Below are positions 43,108-53,790 of a stretch of 64,000 bases of DNA, piece after piece; position 1 is the stretch's first letter; each line of letters opens with the position of its first letter. This DNA is from Streptomyces physcomitrii (GTDB taxonomy: Bacteria; Actinomycetota; Actinomycetes; Streptomycetales; Streptomycetaceae), in NCBI RefSeq assembly GCF_012273655.1, contig NZ_JAAWWP010000008.1, positions 186,001 through 250,000 of the forward strand, read 5' to 3'. The notes beneath the pieces are model-generated. The model had not been told where the DNA came from, searched no databases, and saw only the letters and a list, made by a program, of their open reading frames with translations. Both the position numbers and the translations under genes were made by a program.

Positions 43108-44622
43108 TCAGAAGGCCTCGAAGTACTCGCGCTGCTCCCACTCGGTGACCTCGCCCTCCGGCGGCTGCTCCTTCTCGGCCCAGGTACGGAAGCGGTCCAG
43201 CTCGCTCTGCTTGAGCTTGGCCAGGCAGCGGGCGAGCGGGGTGCCGAGCAGATCGGCGGGGCTGCCCTGGCGGAAAGCGGACAGGGACTCGTCGAGGGAG
43301 CCGGGCAGCGTCTCGGCGCCCGCGGCGTCCGGGCCGAGGGCGGGGCGCGGCACCAGGGAGTCGCTGTTCATACCCTCCAGGCCGGCGAACAGCTGGGCGG
43401 CCAGGGCGAGATAGGGGTTGGCGCAGGGTTCGCCGGTGCGGTTCTCCAGGTGCCGGGAGCCGCCCGCGCCGACCACCCGGACCATCGCGGTGCGGTCCTC
43501 CGGGCTCCAGCCGATCCGGGTGGGCGAGAGGGAGAAGCCGGAGCCGAGGCGCCGGTGGCCGTTGACCGTCGGCACCGAGAGCAGGCACAGCTCGCGGGCG
43601 CGCCGCAACAGGCCCTCCGCGTAGGCGAGTCCGGCGGCGGAGAGCGGGGCCGCCGCGGGGTCGTCCGGGGCGAAGAGGTTGCGTCCGGTACGGGTGTCGA
43701 CGACCGACTGGTGCACATGCCAGCCGCTCGGGTCGAAGCCGTCGACACGCGGCAGCGACATGAAGGTGGCGTGGTAACCGCCTTGCGCGGCCCGCTGCTT
43801 GACCAGGGTGCGGAAGAGCAGCATGGCGTCGGCGGTGTCCAGGGCGTGCATCGGCGCGAAGGTGGTCTCGATCTGCCCCGGACCCGACTCGTGCTCCATC
43901 GACCGCAGCGGCAGGCCGAGTTGGCGTAGCAGCGCGCTCAGCGGATGGGCGAAGGCCGCCACCGAGGCGAAGGCGTTGTCGGAGTTGAACTGGTAGCCCG
44001 GGTTCATGGCCGCCACCCGGGGCGCCTCCCCCTGGAGGCCGAAGCCGTTGCCCGCGTTCCCCACCGGTCCTTCCAGCCTGCGGGTGAGGTACCACTCCAC
44101 CTCCAGGCCGAGGACCGGGGTGCACTCCTGGGCCGCGTAGGCCGCGATCACCTTGCGCAGGACGTGCCGGGAGGAGAGCGGGTGCGGCCTTCCGTCGGGC
44201 AGGTACTCCTCGCCGATCACCCAGGCGGTACGGGCCTCGCCGCCGGGCAGCAGCTGGAAGGTCACCGGGTCGGGGACGACCACGAAGTTGCCCGCGCCGA
44301 GGAGTTCGGGAACGTCCACCCCGGGGTTCGAGAGGAAGTCGACGGCGACCGCGTGGCCGGTGTCGAAGAGGAAGGGGCCCGGGCTGTAGTCCATCCCGCC
44401 GCGCAGGGCCGCGCGGAAGGCCTCCACGGTCAGCGTCTTGGACCGGGCGAGCCCGTGCGGATCGCCGAACACCAGCCGTATCAGGTCGACTTCGCCGAGG
44501 TGCGCCTCGATCTCCGCGGCCGCGGCGCGCTGTCGCTCGTCCCACAGACCGTGCTCGGCGACGAAGTCGCTGCGGCCGACTCCGTCCTCGGCGGCGGGCC
44601 GGGACCACTTGCGGGTGTACAT
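43108..44622 (-). CDS. Glutamine-synthetase-like ligase (KinL/FzmN-like)
   Basis: 504 residues from ATG 44622, 2 bp after the amidase stop in the message order. Glutamine synthetase fold: N-terminal beta-grasp with LVFGDPHGLARSKTLTVEAF, catalytic glutamates in LGLEVEWYL and SMEHESGPGQIETTF, GWHVHQSV (ammonia/substrate His), NGHRRLGSGFSLSPTRIGW and RHLENRTGEPCANPYLALAAQL. It differs from housekeeping GlnA (about 470 residues) and lacks the adenylylation tyrosine loop. In related clusters it ligates glutamate with (acetyl)hydrazine, making glutamyl-hydrazide as carrier. Confidence 0.85.
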   Translation of the reverse strand: MYTRKWSRPAAEDGVGRSDFVAEHGLWDERQRAAAAEIEAHLGEVDLIRLVFGDPHGLARSKTLTVEAFRAALRGGMDYSPGPFLFDTGHAVAVDFLSNPGVDVPELLGAGNFVVVPDPVTFQLLPGGEARTAWVIGEEYLPDGRPHPLSSRHVLRKVIAAYAAQECTPVLGLEVEWYLTRRLEGPVGNAGNGFGLQGEAPRVAAMNPGYQFNSDNAFASVAAFAHPLSALLRQLGLPLRSMEHESGPGQIETTFAPMHALDTADAMLLFRTLVKQRAAQGGYHATFMSLPRVDGFDPSGWHVHQSVVDTRTGRNLFAPDDPAAAPLSAAGLAYAEGLLRRARELCLLSVPTVNGHRRLGSGFSLSPTRIGWSPEDRTAMVRVVGAGGSRHLENRTGEPCANPYLALAAQLFAGLEGMNSDSLVPRPALGPDAAGAETLPGSLDESLSAFRQGSPADLLGTPLARCLAKLKQSELDRFRTWAEKEQPPEGEVTEWEQREYFEAF

Positions 44623-44624
44623 CG

Positions 44625-46064
44625 CTAGAGCATCCTTTCGGAGACGCGCTGGGGTACTTCGGGCAGCGGACCGAGTCCCGCCTCCAGGTCCCGCGCGGTG
44701 TCGAGGACCAGGGCGTCCGCGCCGACGGGGCCCACCAGCTGGACCCCGACCGGCAGCCCGGCGCGGCTGAGGCCCGCGGGCAGCGAGAGGGCGGGCTGGC
44801 CGGTCATGTTGAAGGGGTAGGTGGCCGGGCTCCAGGCGAGCCAGAGCAGGCTCTCGGGGTCGCTCGCCCAGTCGGGACCGATCGCCTCCGGGGCGAAGGG
44901 CTCCACCGGGACGGTGGCCATCGCGAGGAGGTCATGGCGCTCCATCACCGCGGCGAGGCGGGTGCGCAGCTCCATCCGGACCTCCTCGGCGCGCATCACC
45001 GCGGCCCCGTCGAGCCCGCGGCCGTGGCGTACCACCGCGAGCCGGCCGGGGTCGCCGTCCGCCTCGTCGCCGGGCGCGGCACCGGCGGCCTCGGCGGCGG
45101 CGAGGATGTCCAGGAGCGCCGGGTACGGGTCGCGGAAGGGCACCTCGATGCGCTCCGGGTGGTGCCCGAGGGCGGCCAGGGCCTCCAGGGCGCGTTCGCT
45201 GACCCGGCGCACCTCGGGCGCGGTGCCCGGGAACTCGATCCAGCCGACCCTGAGGCCGCGCCGCTCGGGCCGCGACTCCAGGGCGCCGAGACCGGAGTCC
45301 GGGTCCTGGCGGTGCGGGCCCGGCAGCACCGCGGCGATCTCCATCACGTCCTCGACGCTGCGGGCCAGCGGGCCGAGGTGGGAGAGCCGGTCGGCGCCCG
45401 CGGGGACGTAGGGGACCCGCCCGAAGGAGGGCTTGTAGCCGACCACTCCGCAGAAGGCGGCCGGGATGCGGATCGACCCGGCGCCGTCGGTGCCGAGCGC
45501 GGCGGTGCACAGTCCGGCCGCCACCGAGGCCGCCGCTCCCCCGCTGGAGCCGCCCGCCGAGTACGCCGGGTCCCAGGGGTTGCGGGTGGGCGGCGAGACC
45601 CGGCTGACGGTGCTGGCGCTCCAGCCGTACTCGGAGGTGGTGGTCTTGCCGACGACGATCGCCCCGGCGGCCTTCAGCCGGGCGACCGCGGGGGCGTCCG
45701 CGGCCGGGCGGCGGTTGGGCAGCAAGGAGCCGCGGCGGGTGGGGAGTTCACCGGTCTGGATGAGGTCCTTGACCGAGACCGGGACGCCGAGCAGCGGCTG
45801 GTCCTGGAAGGCGGCCGGGCCGAGCGCGCGCAGCCGGGCGTCGGCGGCCGCGGCGGCCCGCAGCGCCTCCTCGCCCGCGACCGCGACGAAGGCGCCGAGG
45901 CCGGGGTCGTGTTCCTCGATCGCGGCGAGGTGGGCGGCGAGGTGCTCGGTGGCGGTGCGCTCCCCGCGGCCGAGCAGCGCCCGGGTCGCGGCGATGCCGT
46001 AGGCGGTCAACTGGGTCTCCTCGCTGGTGACGGGGCGGACGGATCCGGCCTCGGACGGGCTCAT
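44625..46064 (-). CDS. Amidase-signature hydrolase (KinK/FzmO-like)
   Basis: 479 residues. Amidase-signature triad: K99 (PVSVKDLIQTG), cis-Ser S173 in SAGGSSGGAAASV and nucleophile S197 in GTDGAGSIRIPAAFCG. It resembles GatA/aryl-acylamidases but has no GatB/C partners here. In the shared hydrazine cassette an amidase releases the hydrazide from the glutamyl carrier or transfers it on. Separated by 5 bp from the 639-residue protein and 2 bp from the ligase; clearly co-transcribed. Confidence 0.85.
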   Translation of the reverse strand: MSPSEAGSVRPVTSEETQLTAYGIAATRALLGRGERTATEHLAAHLAAIEEHDPGLGAFVAVAGEEALRAAAAADARLRALGPAAFQDQPLLGVPVSVKDLIQTGELPTRRGSLLPNRRPAADAPAVARLKAAGAIVVGKTTTSEYGWSASTVSRVSPPTRNPWDPAYSAGGSSGGAAASVAAGLCTAALGTDGAGSIRIPAAFCGVVGYKPSFGRVPYVPAGADRLSHLGPLARSVEDVMEIAAVLPGPHRQDPDSGLGALESRPERRGLRVGWIEFPGTAPEVRRVSERALEALAALGHHPERIEVPFRDPYPALLDILAAAEAAGAAPGDEADGDPGRLAVVRHGRGLDGAAVMRAEEVRMELRTRLAAVMERHDLLAMATVPVEPFAPEAIGPDWASDPESLLWLAWSPATYPFNMTGQPALSLPAGLSRAGLPVGVQLVGPVGADALVLDTARDLEAGLGPLPEVPQRVSERML

Positions 46065-46069
46065 CCGGC

Positions 46070-47989
46070 TCAGCCGCGCGCCTTCACGGCCGCGCGGACG
46101 GACTCCCCGTGCCAGGCCGAGTCGAAGGAGGTGACCTCGATCTCCTCACCGGCGGCGACGAGTTCGGCGGCGAGGCCGGTGGCCCCGGCGACGAAGGCGG
46201 AGACCCGGTGGGCGGCGAGCAGGTCCTGTTCGCCGAAGGGGGTGCCCTCGCAGCGCAGCAGCCGGAGGTCCATGAAGCCGTTGAAGCGGCGCCCGTCGAC
46301 CTCCACCGCCTGCGGGCTGCGGATGCTGAAGCGCACCTTGGCGGCGACGTGCCCGTGGTGGTGCTGGTCGGAGTAGAAGGCGATGTCCGGGAGGGTCGGC
46401 GGGACGAAGTGGTCCCGGGCCACCACCGCGGGCACCTTCGGCAGATTGCCCGCGATGAAGTGCCAGGAGTTGTACTGCATCCGGGAGGACATCGCCCAGG
46501 CGGTGTCGGCCAGCCGGTCCACCGAGTCGCCGAAGTGGCGGCGGGCCGCCGGGTCGGGCACCACGCAGCAGAAGAAGTCGGTGATCCCCCAGTCGGTGAT
46601 CTCCGCCCAGGCCTGCGCCCGCAGCGCCTCGCGCAGCCCCGCGAGCGAGCGCATGCCGCGGCTCATCGCGAAGTCGGCCTCGAAGGCCTCGGTGGAGGCG
46701 GCCACCGAGGCGTACACCAGCGCTTCGAGCCCGGTGCGGAACTCGCCGTGCGGCTTGGTCAGCCAGGCCGGGGACTCGGCGAGGTGCGCGCCGAGCGCGT
46801 CGAGGTCCTCGCCCGCGAGCGGCAGCGCCTCGGTGAGGCGGGCGGTGACCTCGGCCTCGCGGTGGCGGGCGGCCGCGCCCCGGGGGGCGGCGGTCCGCTC
46901 GATCTTGTGCATCAGGGGGCCGTGGATCTCCCGGTAGAGCTGCACCTCGCCGAGCACCTCGGTCCGGCGCGCGCGCAGCGCCCCGGCCAGTGCGTCGAGG
47001 TCGGCCACCCGCGCCGAGGCGGCGGGCGGCACCGCCTCGCCCCGGGAGTGGGCGTTGTAGTTGCGCCGCACCCCCTCCAGGAGGTGGCCGACGTGGTCCG
47101 GGGTCAGCTGGGTGCCGTTGGCCTCCTCGACGCGGGCGTACGAGGCGGAGCGCACCAGGAGGGTCAGGCAGACCACCAGGACGGCCTCGCTGTCCGCCCA
47201 CTGGTCGAGCGGGAGCCCGGCGAGGCTGCTCAGCGCGCAGTCCGGGTGCCCGGGCCACAGGGTCTTGCCGGTGAGGGTGTTGGGGTCCCGGAAGTTGGTG
47301 TACTGCCGGTCCTCCTGGTAGAGCACGAAGGGCGCGGTGCGCAGGGCGGCGTCCTTGAGCAGGTCGAGCAGCTCCTCGCGGGCCTGGGTGCTGTGCGCCG
47401 CGAGCCACTGGCGGCAGTCGACCACCGCCGAGGAGTAACGGGCCGCCGCCCGGGCCGACTCGGTGCGGTAGGCGTCGAGATCCGCCGCGGACCAGGGCAC
47501 CTTGAGCGCCGGGGCGACCAGGTCCCCGCTCTCCGCGAGCGGGCCCTGCGAGGGCACCCGGACCAGGATCCGGCCGGTGGTGGACAGGGCGATCTCCCCG
47601 TCGAACACCGCCTCCTCCGGGGGGACTTGGGCCCGTTCGGCGAACACCTCGGACGCCTGGCCGCCGTCGCGCACCCCGCGCCAGGAGGCGCCGCAGAGCA
47701 CCTTCAGGGCGGCCTCGTCGGCGGTGCGCAGGGCGCGCAGCTGGATGTCGCCGGGGACGTGCCCGTCGAGGGTGAGCAGCGCGTCCACCGCGGCGGGCAG
47801 TTCCTCGGCGGCGAGCGCCGCGCGCCAGGCGCGGTCGAGCAGCCCGGGGAAGCCCGCGCCGTCCGCGCGCGGATAGTCGGGGCCGGACGCCGCGCCGGCG
47901 GCGCTGCCGTGCCTGCTGGGTCTGCGGCTCTGCCGCTTCCTCGCGTTGATCTCGCGGCGGCTCAGGCCGCGTTCGGCCGGTGAGGGCAT
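46070..47989 (-). CDS. Large unknown protein of the N-N cassette (KinJ/FzmP-like)
   Basis: 639 residues from ATG 47989, overlapping the ferredoxin stop (TGATG). No family with known function is recognisable. Basic N-terminus (RKRQSRRPSRHG), then a mostly helical body. The C-terminal part is rich in possible metal ligands: FFCCVVPDPAARRHFGDS, MQYNSWHFIAGN, YSDQHHHGHVAAKVRFSI (H543, H544, H545, H547) and SFDSAWHGES. Tight coupling with a ferredoxin suggests a redox enzyme. In kinamycin and fosfazinomycin the homologous position is held by an uncharacterised protein that is a candidate for N-N bond formation. That role is inference. Confidence 0.75.
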   Translation of the reverse strand: MPSPAERGLSRREINARKRQSRRPSRHGSAAGAASGPDYPRADGAGFPGLLDRAWRAALAAEELPAAVDALLTLDGHVPGDIQLRALRTADEAALKVLCGASWRGVRDGGQASEVFAERAQVPPEEAVFDGEIALSTTGRILVRVPSQGPLAESGDLVAPALKVPWSAADLDAYRTESARAAARYSSAVVDCRQWLAAHSTQAREELLDLLKDAALRTAPFVLYQEDRQYTNFRDPNTLTGKTLWPGHPDCALSSLAGLPLDQWADSEAVLVVCLTLLVRSASYARVEEANGTQLTPDHVGHLLEGVRRNYNAHSRGEAVPPAASARVADLDALAGALRARRTEVLGEVQLYREIHGPLMHKIERTAAPRGAAARHREAEVTARLTEALPLAGEDLDALGAHLAESPAWLTKPHGEFRTGLEALVYASVAASTEAFEADFAMSRGMRSLAGLREALRAQAWAEITDWGITDFFCCVVPDPAARRHFGDSVDRLADTAWAMSSRMQYNSWHFIAGNLPKVPAVVARDHFVPPTLPDIAFYSDQHHHGHVAAKVRFSIRSPQAVEVDGRRFNGFMDLRLLRCEGTPFGEQDLLAAHRVSAFVAGATGLAAELVAAGEEIEVTSFDSAWHGESVRAAVKARG

Positions 47990-48324
47990 CAGGCACCGTC
48001 CGCGGTCAGCTCGATGTGCTTCCACAGGCTCTCGTCGGTGGGCGTCCAGTCCTCGTCGACGTAGATGCAGTCGACGGGGCACTCCAGGACGCAGGCCGGG
48101 CAGCCCGAGCACAGCTCGGGGATGATGACGACGTCGAGGCCGCGGTCGAAGATGGCGCCGAACTCCGCCGGGCAGCCGCGCAGGCAGCTGTCGCAGGTGA
48201 TGCACTCGGCGGACTCGATGCGCCGCGGGGGCTTCTTCCAGTTCTCCTCACGGGCGCGTGCGGCGATCCGCGCGTCCCGTCCGCTCGTCTCCCCGCCGGC
48301 CGCCTCGTTCTTTTCCCAGGGCAT
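47989..48324 (-). CDS. 2[4Fe-4S] ferredoxin of the N-N cassette
   Basis: 111 residues from ATG 48324, behind GAGGGGGA. Two cluster motifs: C41, C44, C47, C51-P (CITCDSCLRGCP) and C72, C75, C78, C82-P (CSGCPACVLECPVDC, with an additional C86). The 40 residues before them are polar and not usual for minimal ferredoxins; the C-terminus has YVDEDWTPTDESLW as in the 7Fe/8Fe type. First gene of the six-gene operon, coupled to the 639-residue protein, to which it probably delivers electrons. Confidence 0.9.
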   Translation of the reverse strand: MPWEKNEAAGGETSGRDARIAARAREENWKKPPRRIESAECITCDSCLRGCPAEFGAIFDRGLDVVIIPELCSGCPACVLECPVDCIYVDEDWTPTDESLWKHIELTADGA

Positions 48325-48916
48325 GTCGAAGTCCCCCTCGTGTCTTCTTCTCTCGCGTCCACGGCAAGAGACCAGAAATCGCCGAGCCGGTGTGCCGACC
48401 TGTCGGCGCGCGCATGCGGAATCCCATTTCGGGGACAAGCAGGAACGCCGTTCCCGTATTCGGTACGGAGAACACCGCCGCCTGGATTCGCGGTAATCGG
48501 ACAGCAACCACCGTCCGCAGGGAAGTGCGACCGATGGTCCCCCGATCGGCCAGGGGGCGCAACGCGGTCCAACTTTCACACCGGGCCGCCGCGGAACCCG
48601 GCCGCCGCTCCCCCATCAGAGCCCAACTGACCTGCCACGACAAGCCGTTCGACCCGAGACCCGGCAGAACCGGAACCGGGCCGCGGGACCACGGCCGGCC
48701 GCGCCGAAGAGCACCCCGGCGTGCAAGGGCGGAAATCCCGCAGTCGCACAGCGCCCCACCGGAAAACCCCATGGGACGCCGCGCAAGCCGCCCGCTTCAC
48801 CCCGATCGCCCGTCCTCACATCTCCTTGCCGGGCGCTGTGAGATGCGGCCATAGTGCTCACCGAACGCACCGGAACAGTCAGAACACACAGCATTCTTTG
48901 GACGGGAGACATTTCT
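48325..48916. promoter_or_regulatory. Divergent promoter region of the cassette and the DUF3050 gene
   Basis: 592 bp without a convincing gene, lower GC than its flanks. A perfect inverted repeat GCCGAC-CT-GTCGGC sits at 48393-48406, about 70 bp upstream of the ferredoxin start; a weak GTGAG/CTCAC pair is at 48838-48861 before the DUF3050 gene. Likely a control point for both transcripts. Confidence 0.5.
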
Positions 48917-49702
48917 GTGTCGCGCTATGACTGGGGCAAAGAGAACGCTTCCATCGAGAAACTGCGGAAAGTCATCGACGACGCCCGCATCGAAGTCGTG
49001 AAGCACCCGATCTACCACCGCCTCGCCACACTCGAAGACGTCAACACCTTCAACGAGAACCACGTCTTCGCGGTCTGGGACTTCATGTCCCTCCTGAAGA
49101 GCCTCCAGCGCAGCCTCACCTGCGTGGACGTGCCCTGGGTGCCGCAGGGCAGCTCGGAGAGCCGGCGGCTGATCAACGACATCGTCCTGGTCGAGGAGAG
49201 CGACGAGCTCGGCGACGGCTTCATCAGCCACTTCGAGCTGTACGTCAACGGCATGGCCGAGGCGGGCGCCGACGTCACCGTGATCAACAACTTCCTGGAC
49301 CGCATCCGCGGCGGCGAGGGCGTCAGGGCCGCCCTGGCCGGCGCCTCGGTCCCGGCGGCGGCCGCCACCTTCGTGAACGCCACCTTCGACTTCATCGAGG
49401 GGGCCCCGCTGCACTGCCGGGCCGCGGCCTTCGCCTTCGGCCGCGAGGACCTGATCCCGGAGATGTTCGACCAGGTCATCAAGGTCGACGACCAGGGCGG
49501 CAAGCTCGCCACCTTCCGCGAGTACCTGGCCCGGCACATCGAGGTCGACGGGGAGGAGCACACCCCGATGGCCATGGCGATGGTCGCCGACCTGTGCGGC
49601 GAGGACGAGGCCAAGTGGCAGGAGGCCGCCGAGACGGTGACCGCCGCGCTGCGCGCCCGGGTCGCCCTCTGGGACGGCATCGTGGCGGCCCTCGACGCCT
49701 GA
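48917..49702 (+). CDS. DUF3050 (heme-oxygenase-like fold) protein
   Basis: 261 residues from GTG 48917 (GGGAG 9 nt upstream; GTG 48854 is an alternative). All-helical. DUF3050-like sequence: IEVVKHPIYHRLATLEDVNT, FNENHVFAVWDFMSLLKSLQ, DGFISHFELYVNGM and ARHIEVDGEEHTPMAM. Histidines and acids fall in helix-like positions (E48, H49, H105, E107, H166, H207, D211, E214, H215), as expected for a metal site of heme-oxygenase-like diiron oxidases. That superfamily includes N-oxygenases and lyases of natural-product pathways. The gene is the only plus-strand one between the N-N cassette and the PKS genes. Function is inferred only. Confidence 0.75.
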   Translation: MSRYDWGKENASIEKLRKVIDDARIEVVKHPIYHRLATLEDVNTFNENHVFAVWDFMSLLKSLQRSLTCVDVPWVPQGSSESRRLINDIVLVEESDELGDGFISHFELYVNGMAEAGADVTVINNFLDRIRGGEGVRAALAGASVPAAAATFVNATFDFIEGAPLHCRAAAFAFGREDLIPEMFDQVIKVDDQGGKLATFREYLARHIEVDGEEHTPMAMAMVADLCGEDEAKWQEAAETVTAALRARVALWDGIVAALDA

Positions 49703-49753
49703 CCCCGGCGGCCGGGGCGGCCCCGGCGACCGCCCCGGCCCGTCTCCCGGCCC

Positions 49754-49789
49754 CGGAGGCCGCGTACGCCCGCGCGTACGCGGCCTCCG
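49754..49789. terminator. Bidirectional terminator, perfect 16-bp stem
   Basis: CGGAGGCCGCGTACGC (49754-49769) and its exact complement at 49774-49789 with loop CCGC, between the convergent DUF3050 and carboxylase epsilon genes. Confidence 0.85.
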
Positions 49790-49853
49790 CGCGTCCCAGG
49801 GCGCGCGGGGGCGCGCAAGACTCTCCCGGCACCCGCCCCCGGCCTCCCGGGCC

Positions 49854-50144
49854 CTACCGCCCGCCGGTCGGGTGCGCGGCGGAGCCGGTGCCGCGCCAGG
49901 TGCGCGGGCCGTCGAACATCGAGCCGCGCTCGGGACGCCGCCAGCCGGCCACCGCCCGCCCCAGGGGACCGGCCGCCTCCGCCTCCGGTGCCGAGAGCCG
50001 GGCGAACAACAGGGCGGAGAGCGCGGCGAGTTCCTCCGGTGCCGGGTTGCCGCGCACCACCCTCAGCAACTGGCGGCAGGGCGTCTCCCGGCCGCCCTCA
50101 CCGCTCTCCGGCTCCCCGGCCGCATCCGTGTTCCGCTCGGACAT
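49854..50144 (-). CDS. Acyl-CoA carboxylase epsilon subunit
   Basis: 96 residues from ATG 50144; a GTG three codons upstream is an alternative. Small protein with CRQLLRVVRGNPAPEELAAL, then a helix with SALLFARL and GWRRPERGSMFDGPRTW at the end. This is the characteristic N-terminal strand and Trp-rich tail of AccE/PccE subunits of actinobacterial acyl-CoA carboxylases. It stabilises the beta subunit complex encoded just upstream. It follows that gene by 145 bp holding a duplicated ATTCC(G/T)TACGCGCTGCC. Confidence 0.85.
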   Translation of the reverse strand: MSERNTDAAGEPESGEGGRETPCRQLLRVVRGNPAPEELAALSALLFARLSAPEAEAAGPLGRAVAGWRRPERGSMFDGPRTWRGTGSAAHPTGGR

Positions 50145-50289
50145 TCGCCTCACCTCTCTGCTGATTCCTTACGCGCTGCCGATTCCGTACGCGCTGCCCG
50201 CTCCCGCCCGCGCGACCGCTCCCGTACGAGCCGGGGCGACCGCCCCGCGAGCCGGGGCAGCCGCCTGCTGAGCGGGGGCGACCGCCCTG

Positions 50290-51864
<1,575 letters not shown>

Positions 51865-51903
51865 GGTTTCCCTTCCCCCAGTGGTGGCGTACGCGCCCGG
51901 CTG

Positions 51904-52578
51904 TCATCCGGTCGCGGGTACCCGGAGCGCGGCGGCTGCCGCGTGCCCCGGGCGGGCGGCGGTGTTGTGCACGGTCCAGTCCGGCGGGCGGGCGGCGAGG
52001 CCGCCGCTGCCCAGGTAGTCCGCGGCGAGCGGCCGGGCGAGCCCGGTGCCGAGTCCCTTGAGGTAGGCCTCCTTGCGGGTCCACAGCAGGGCGAAGGCGT
52101 CCGGGCGCTCCGACTCCGGCAGGGCGGTGAGTTCGGCCCGCTCGGCGGGGTGCAGCGAGGGCAGGCACCGCTCGACGGTGCGCACCCCCGGCACCCGCTG
52201 GACGTCCACGCCCACCGGATCGGCGGCGAGGGCGATGGCGACCAGGCCGTGGCTGTGCGAGAGCGAGAAGTGCACCGGCACCGGCGAGCCGAGCAGCCGG
52301 GGCTTGCCGCGCCGCCCGCCCTCGCGGCCGAACTCCAGCCGCTCGGGCGCCAGTCCAGTGTGGTCGGCGAGCAGCCGCCGCAGGACCAGATGGGCGCTCT
52401 CGTACTGCCTGCGGTCGGCGGGGCGCCTGAAGAGGCGGGCCCGGCGCCGCTCCTCGGGGCCGAGCGCCTCGGGTCCCGCCTCGGCACGGGTGGCCGGGAT
52501 CCCCTCCTGGGTGAGGGAGTCGAAGATCCAGAGCCGGTAGGTGCCGGGCGCGGGCAGCGGTGCACGGGTGAGCGTCAC
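51904..52578 (-). CDS. 4'-phosphopantetheinyl transferase, Sfp type
   Basis: 224 residues from GTG 52578, GGAGG 9 nt upstream. Motifs of the Gsp/Sfp family: GKPRLLGSPVPVHFSLSHSH, DPVGVDVQRV (Mg-binding Asp), and FALLWTRKEAYLKGLGTGLA. It activates the ACP at S43 by attaching phosphopantetheine. Lies downstream of the alpha/beta hydrolase in the same direction. Confidence 0.9.
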   Translation of the reverse strand: MTLTRAPLPAPGTYRLWIFDSLTQEGIPATRAEAGPEALGPEERRRARLFRRPADRRQYESAHLVLRRLLADHTGLAPERLEFGREGGRRGKPRLLGSPVPVHFSLSHSHGLVAIALAADPVGVDVQRVPGVRTVERCLPSLHPAERAELTALPESERPDAFALLWTRKEAYLKGLGTGLARPLAADYLGSGGLAARPPDWTVHNTAARPGHAAAAALRVPATG

Positions 52579-52703
52579 GGCAGGAGACCTCCGGTCCGGG
52601 GGCGGCGGTGGCCGCCGCCCTGTGCGGCCAAGGGCCCGGGGTACGCCTCGGGCCCCGCTCGACGGCGGGCGGTGCGGAAGACCCCGGCGGGCGGCACGGC
52701 CGC

Positions 52704-53645
52704 TCACTCCCGGCCGGTGTGGGTGAGGCAGTCCTCCAGGAAGGCCAGCGAGCGCAGATGGTACGCGCGGGCCGCCCAGCCCAGGCTGATGTTGTGCCCG
52801 GCATCGGGCTGACGCTCCACCAGGACCCGTGGTGAGGCGGTGAGTTGGGCGGCCAGGTCGGCCAAGTCCTGTTCGCCGTGGCGCCACCAGGCCTCGTGCT
52901 CGGCGAAGGTGAGCCGCACCGGCACGCTGATCCGGGGCGCCAGGGCGGCGAACAGCTCGGGCCAGCGGGCGAGTTCACCCGCCTCGCGGGCCGGGACCGG
53001 GGCGACCAGGCCGGTGCTCTTGGCGAAGGTGTTCGGCGGGTAGAGCCGCAGCGGACCCCAGTGCCGCAGGGTGTTCCTGCGGGTGGTCCGGCCCTGGTCC
53101 GGCACGACGGCGTAGCGGTGGCCGCAGCCCGAGACGTCGAGTCCGAGCAGGGCGCGGTCCGGCTCGGCCCCGGCGGCGGTGGCCATCACCAGGGCGCCGC
53201 CGAGCGAGTGGGCGAGCAGGAAGAGCCCGGCCCCGTGGGCGTAGTGCCGGCGGAAGTCGTCGAGGGCGGCGTGCAGCACCACCGCCTGCTCGCCGAGGGT
53301 GAGTCCCTCGGGGAGCCAGGCGGCGGAGCTGCCGTAGCCGGGGCGGTCCACCGACAGGACGGTGTAGCCGAGTTGGGCGCCGAGCGTCATCAGGGACTGC
53401 TCCGGGTGGGCCTGCCCGTCGAAGTACCCGGCGCTCATGCCGCCGCCGTGCACCGCGACCACGGTGGCCCGGGGCGGGCCCTGCTCGGGCTCGCTCAGCA
53501 GCGCGGAGAGGTCGAGGCCGCCCGCGTCGAGGGTGATCCGGCGGACTCCGGTGGAGAAGGCGCCGGGTACGGGCGGGTCCGGTGCCGGGGGCTCCGGTGC
53601 GGGCGGGTCCGTGTCGCCGGTGGGCGTGCTGCCGAGCGCCGTCAT
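52704..53645 (-). CDS. Alpha/beta hydrolase
   Basis: 313 residues from ATG 53645. A Pro/Asp-rich head (1-30) precedes the fold. ATVVAVHGGGMSAGYFDG is the oxyanion region, LLAHSLGGALVM has the nucleophile elbow, EHEAWWRHGEQD and the terminal DAGHNISLG supply acid and His. Hydrolases of this type occur in angucycline/fluostatin-type clusters, where they remove ester or amide groups late in the pathway. Here the substrate is unknown. It could hydrolyse an acyl or hydrazide group. Confidence 0.85.
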   Translation of the reverse strand: MTALGSTPTGDTDPPAPEPPAPDPPVPGAFSTGVRRITLDAGGLDLSALLSEPEQGPPRATVVAVHGGGMSAGYFDGQAHPEQSLMTLGAQLGYTVLSVDRPGYGSSAAWLPEGLTLGEQAVVLHAALDDFRRHYAHGAGLFLLAHSLGGALVMATAAGAEPDRALLGLDVSGCGHRYAVVPDQGRTTRRNTLRHWGPLRLYPPNTFAKSTGLVAPVPAREAGELARWPELFAALAPRISVPVRLTFAEHEAWWRHGEQDLADLAAQLTASPRVLVERQPDAGHNISLGWAARAYHLRSLAFLEDCLTHTGRE

Positions 53646-53790
53646 GGCCGGGTCTCCCGAGGCCTCGAAGGGGCGAGGCCGGGGCCTCGCAGGGGGGCGG
53701 GCGGTGTGCCGGGTGCGCCACGTACCCGGCACACCGCCCTGGGGGTCCGGCACCCGTGCGGGCGGGCGCCGGTGCTCACGGCGGTCGGGA

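Noticed and set aside
43108..44622. Primary glutamine synthetase glnA
   Set aside because: Longer than GlnA, no adenylylation tyrosine loop recognised, and it is embedded in the cassette.
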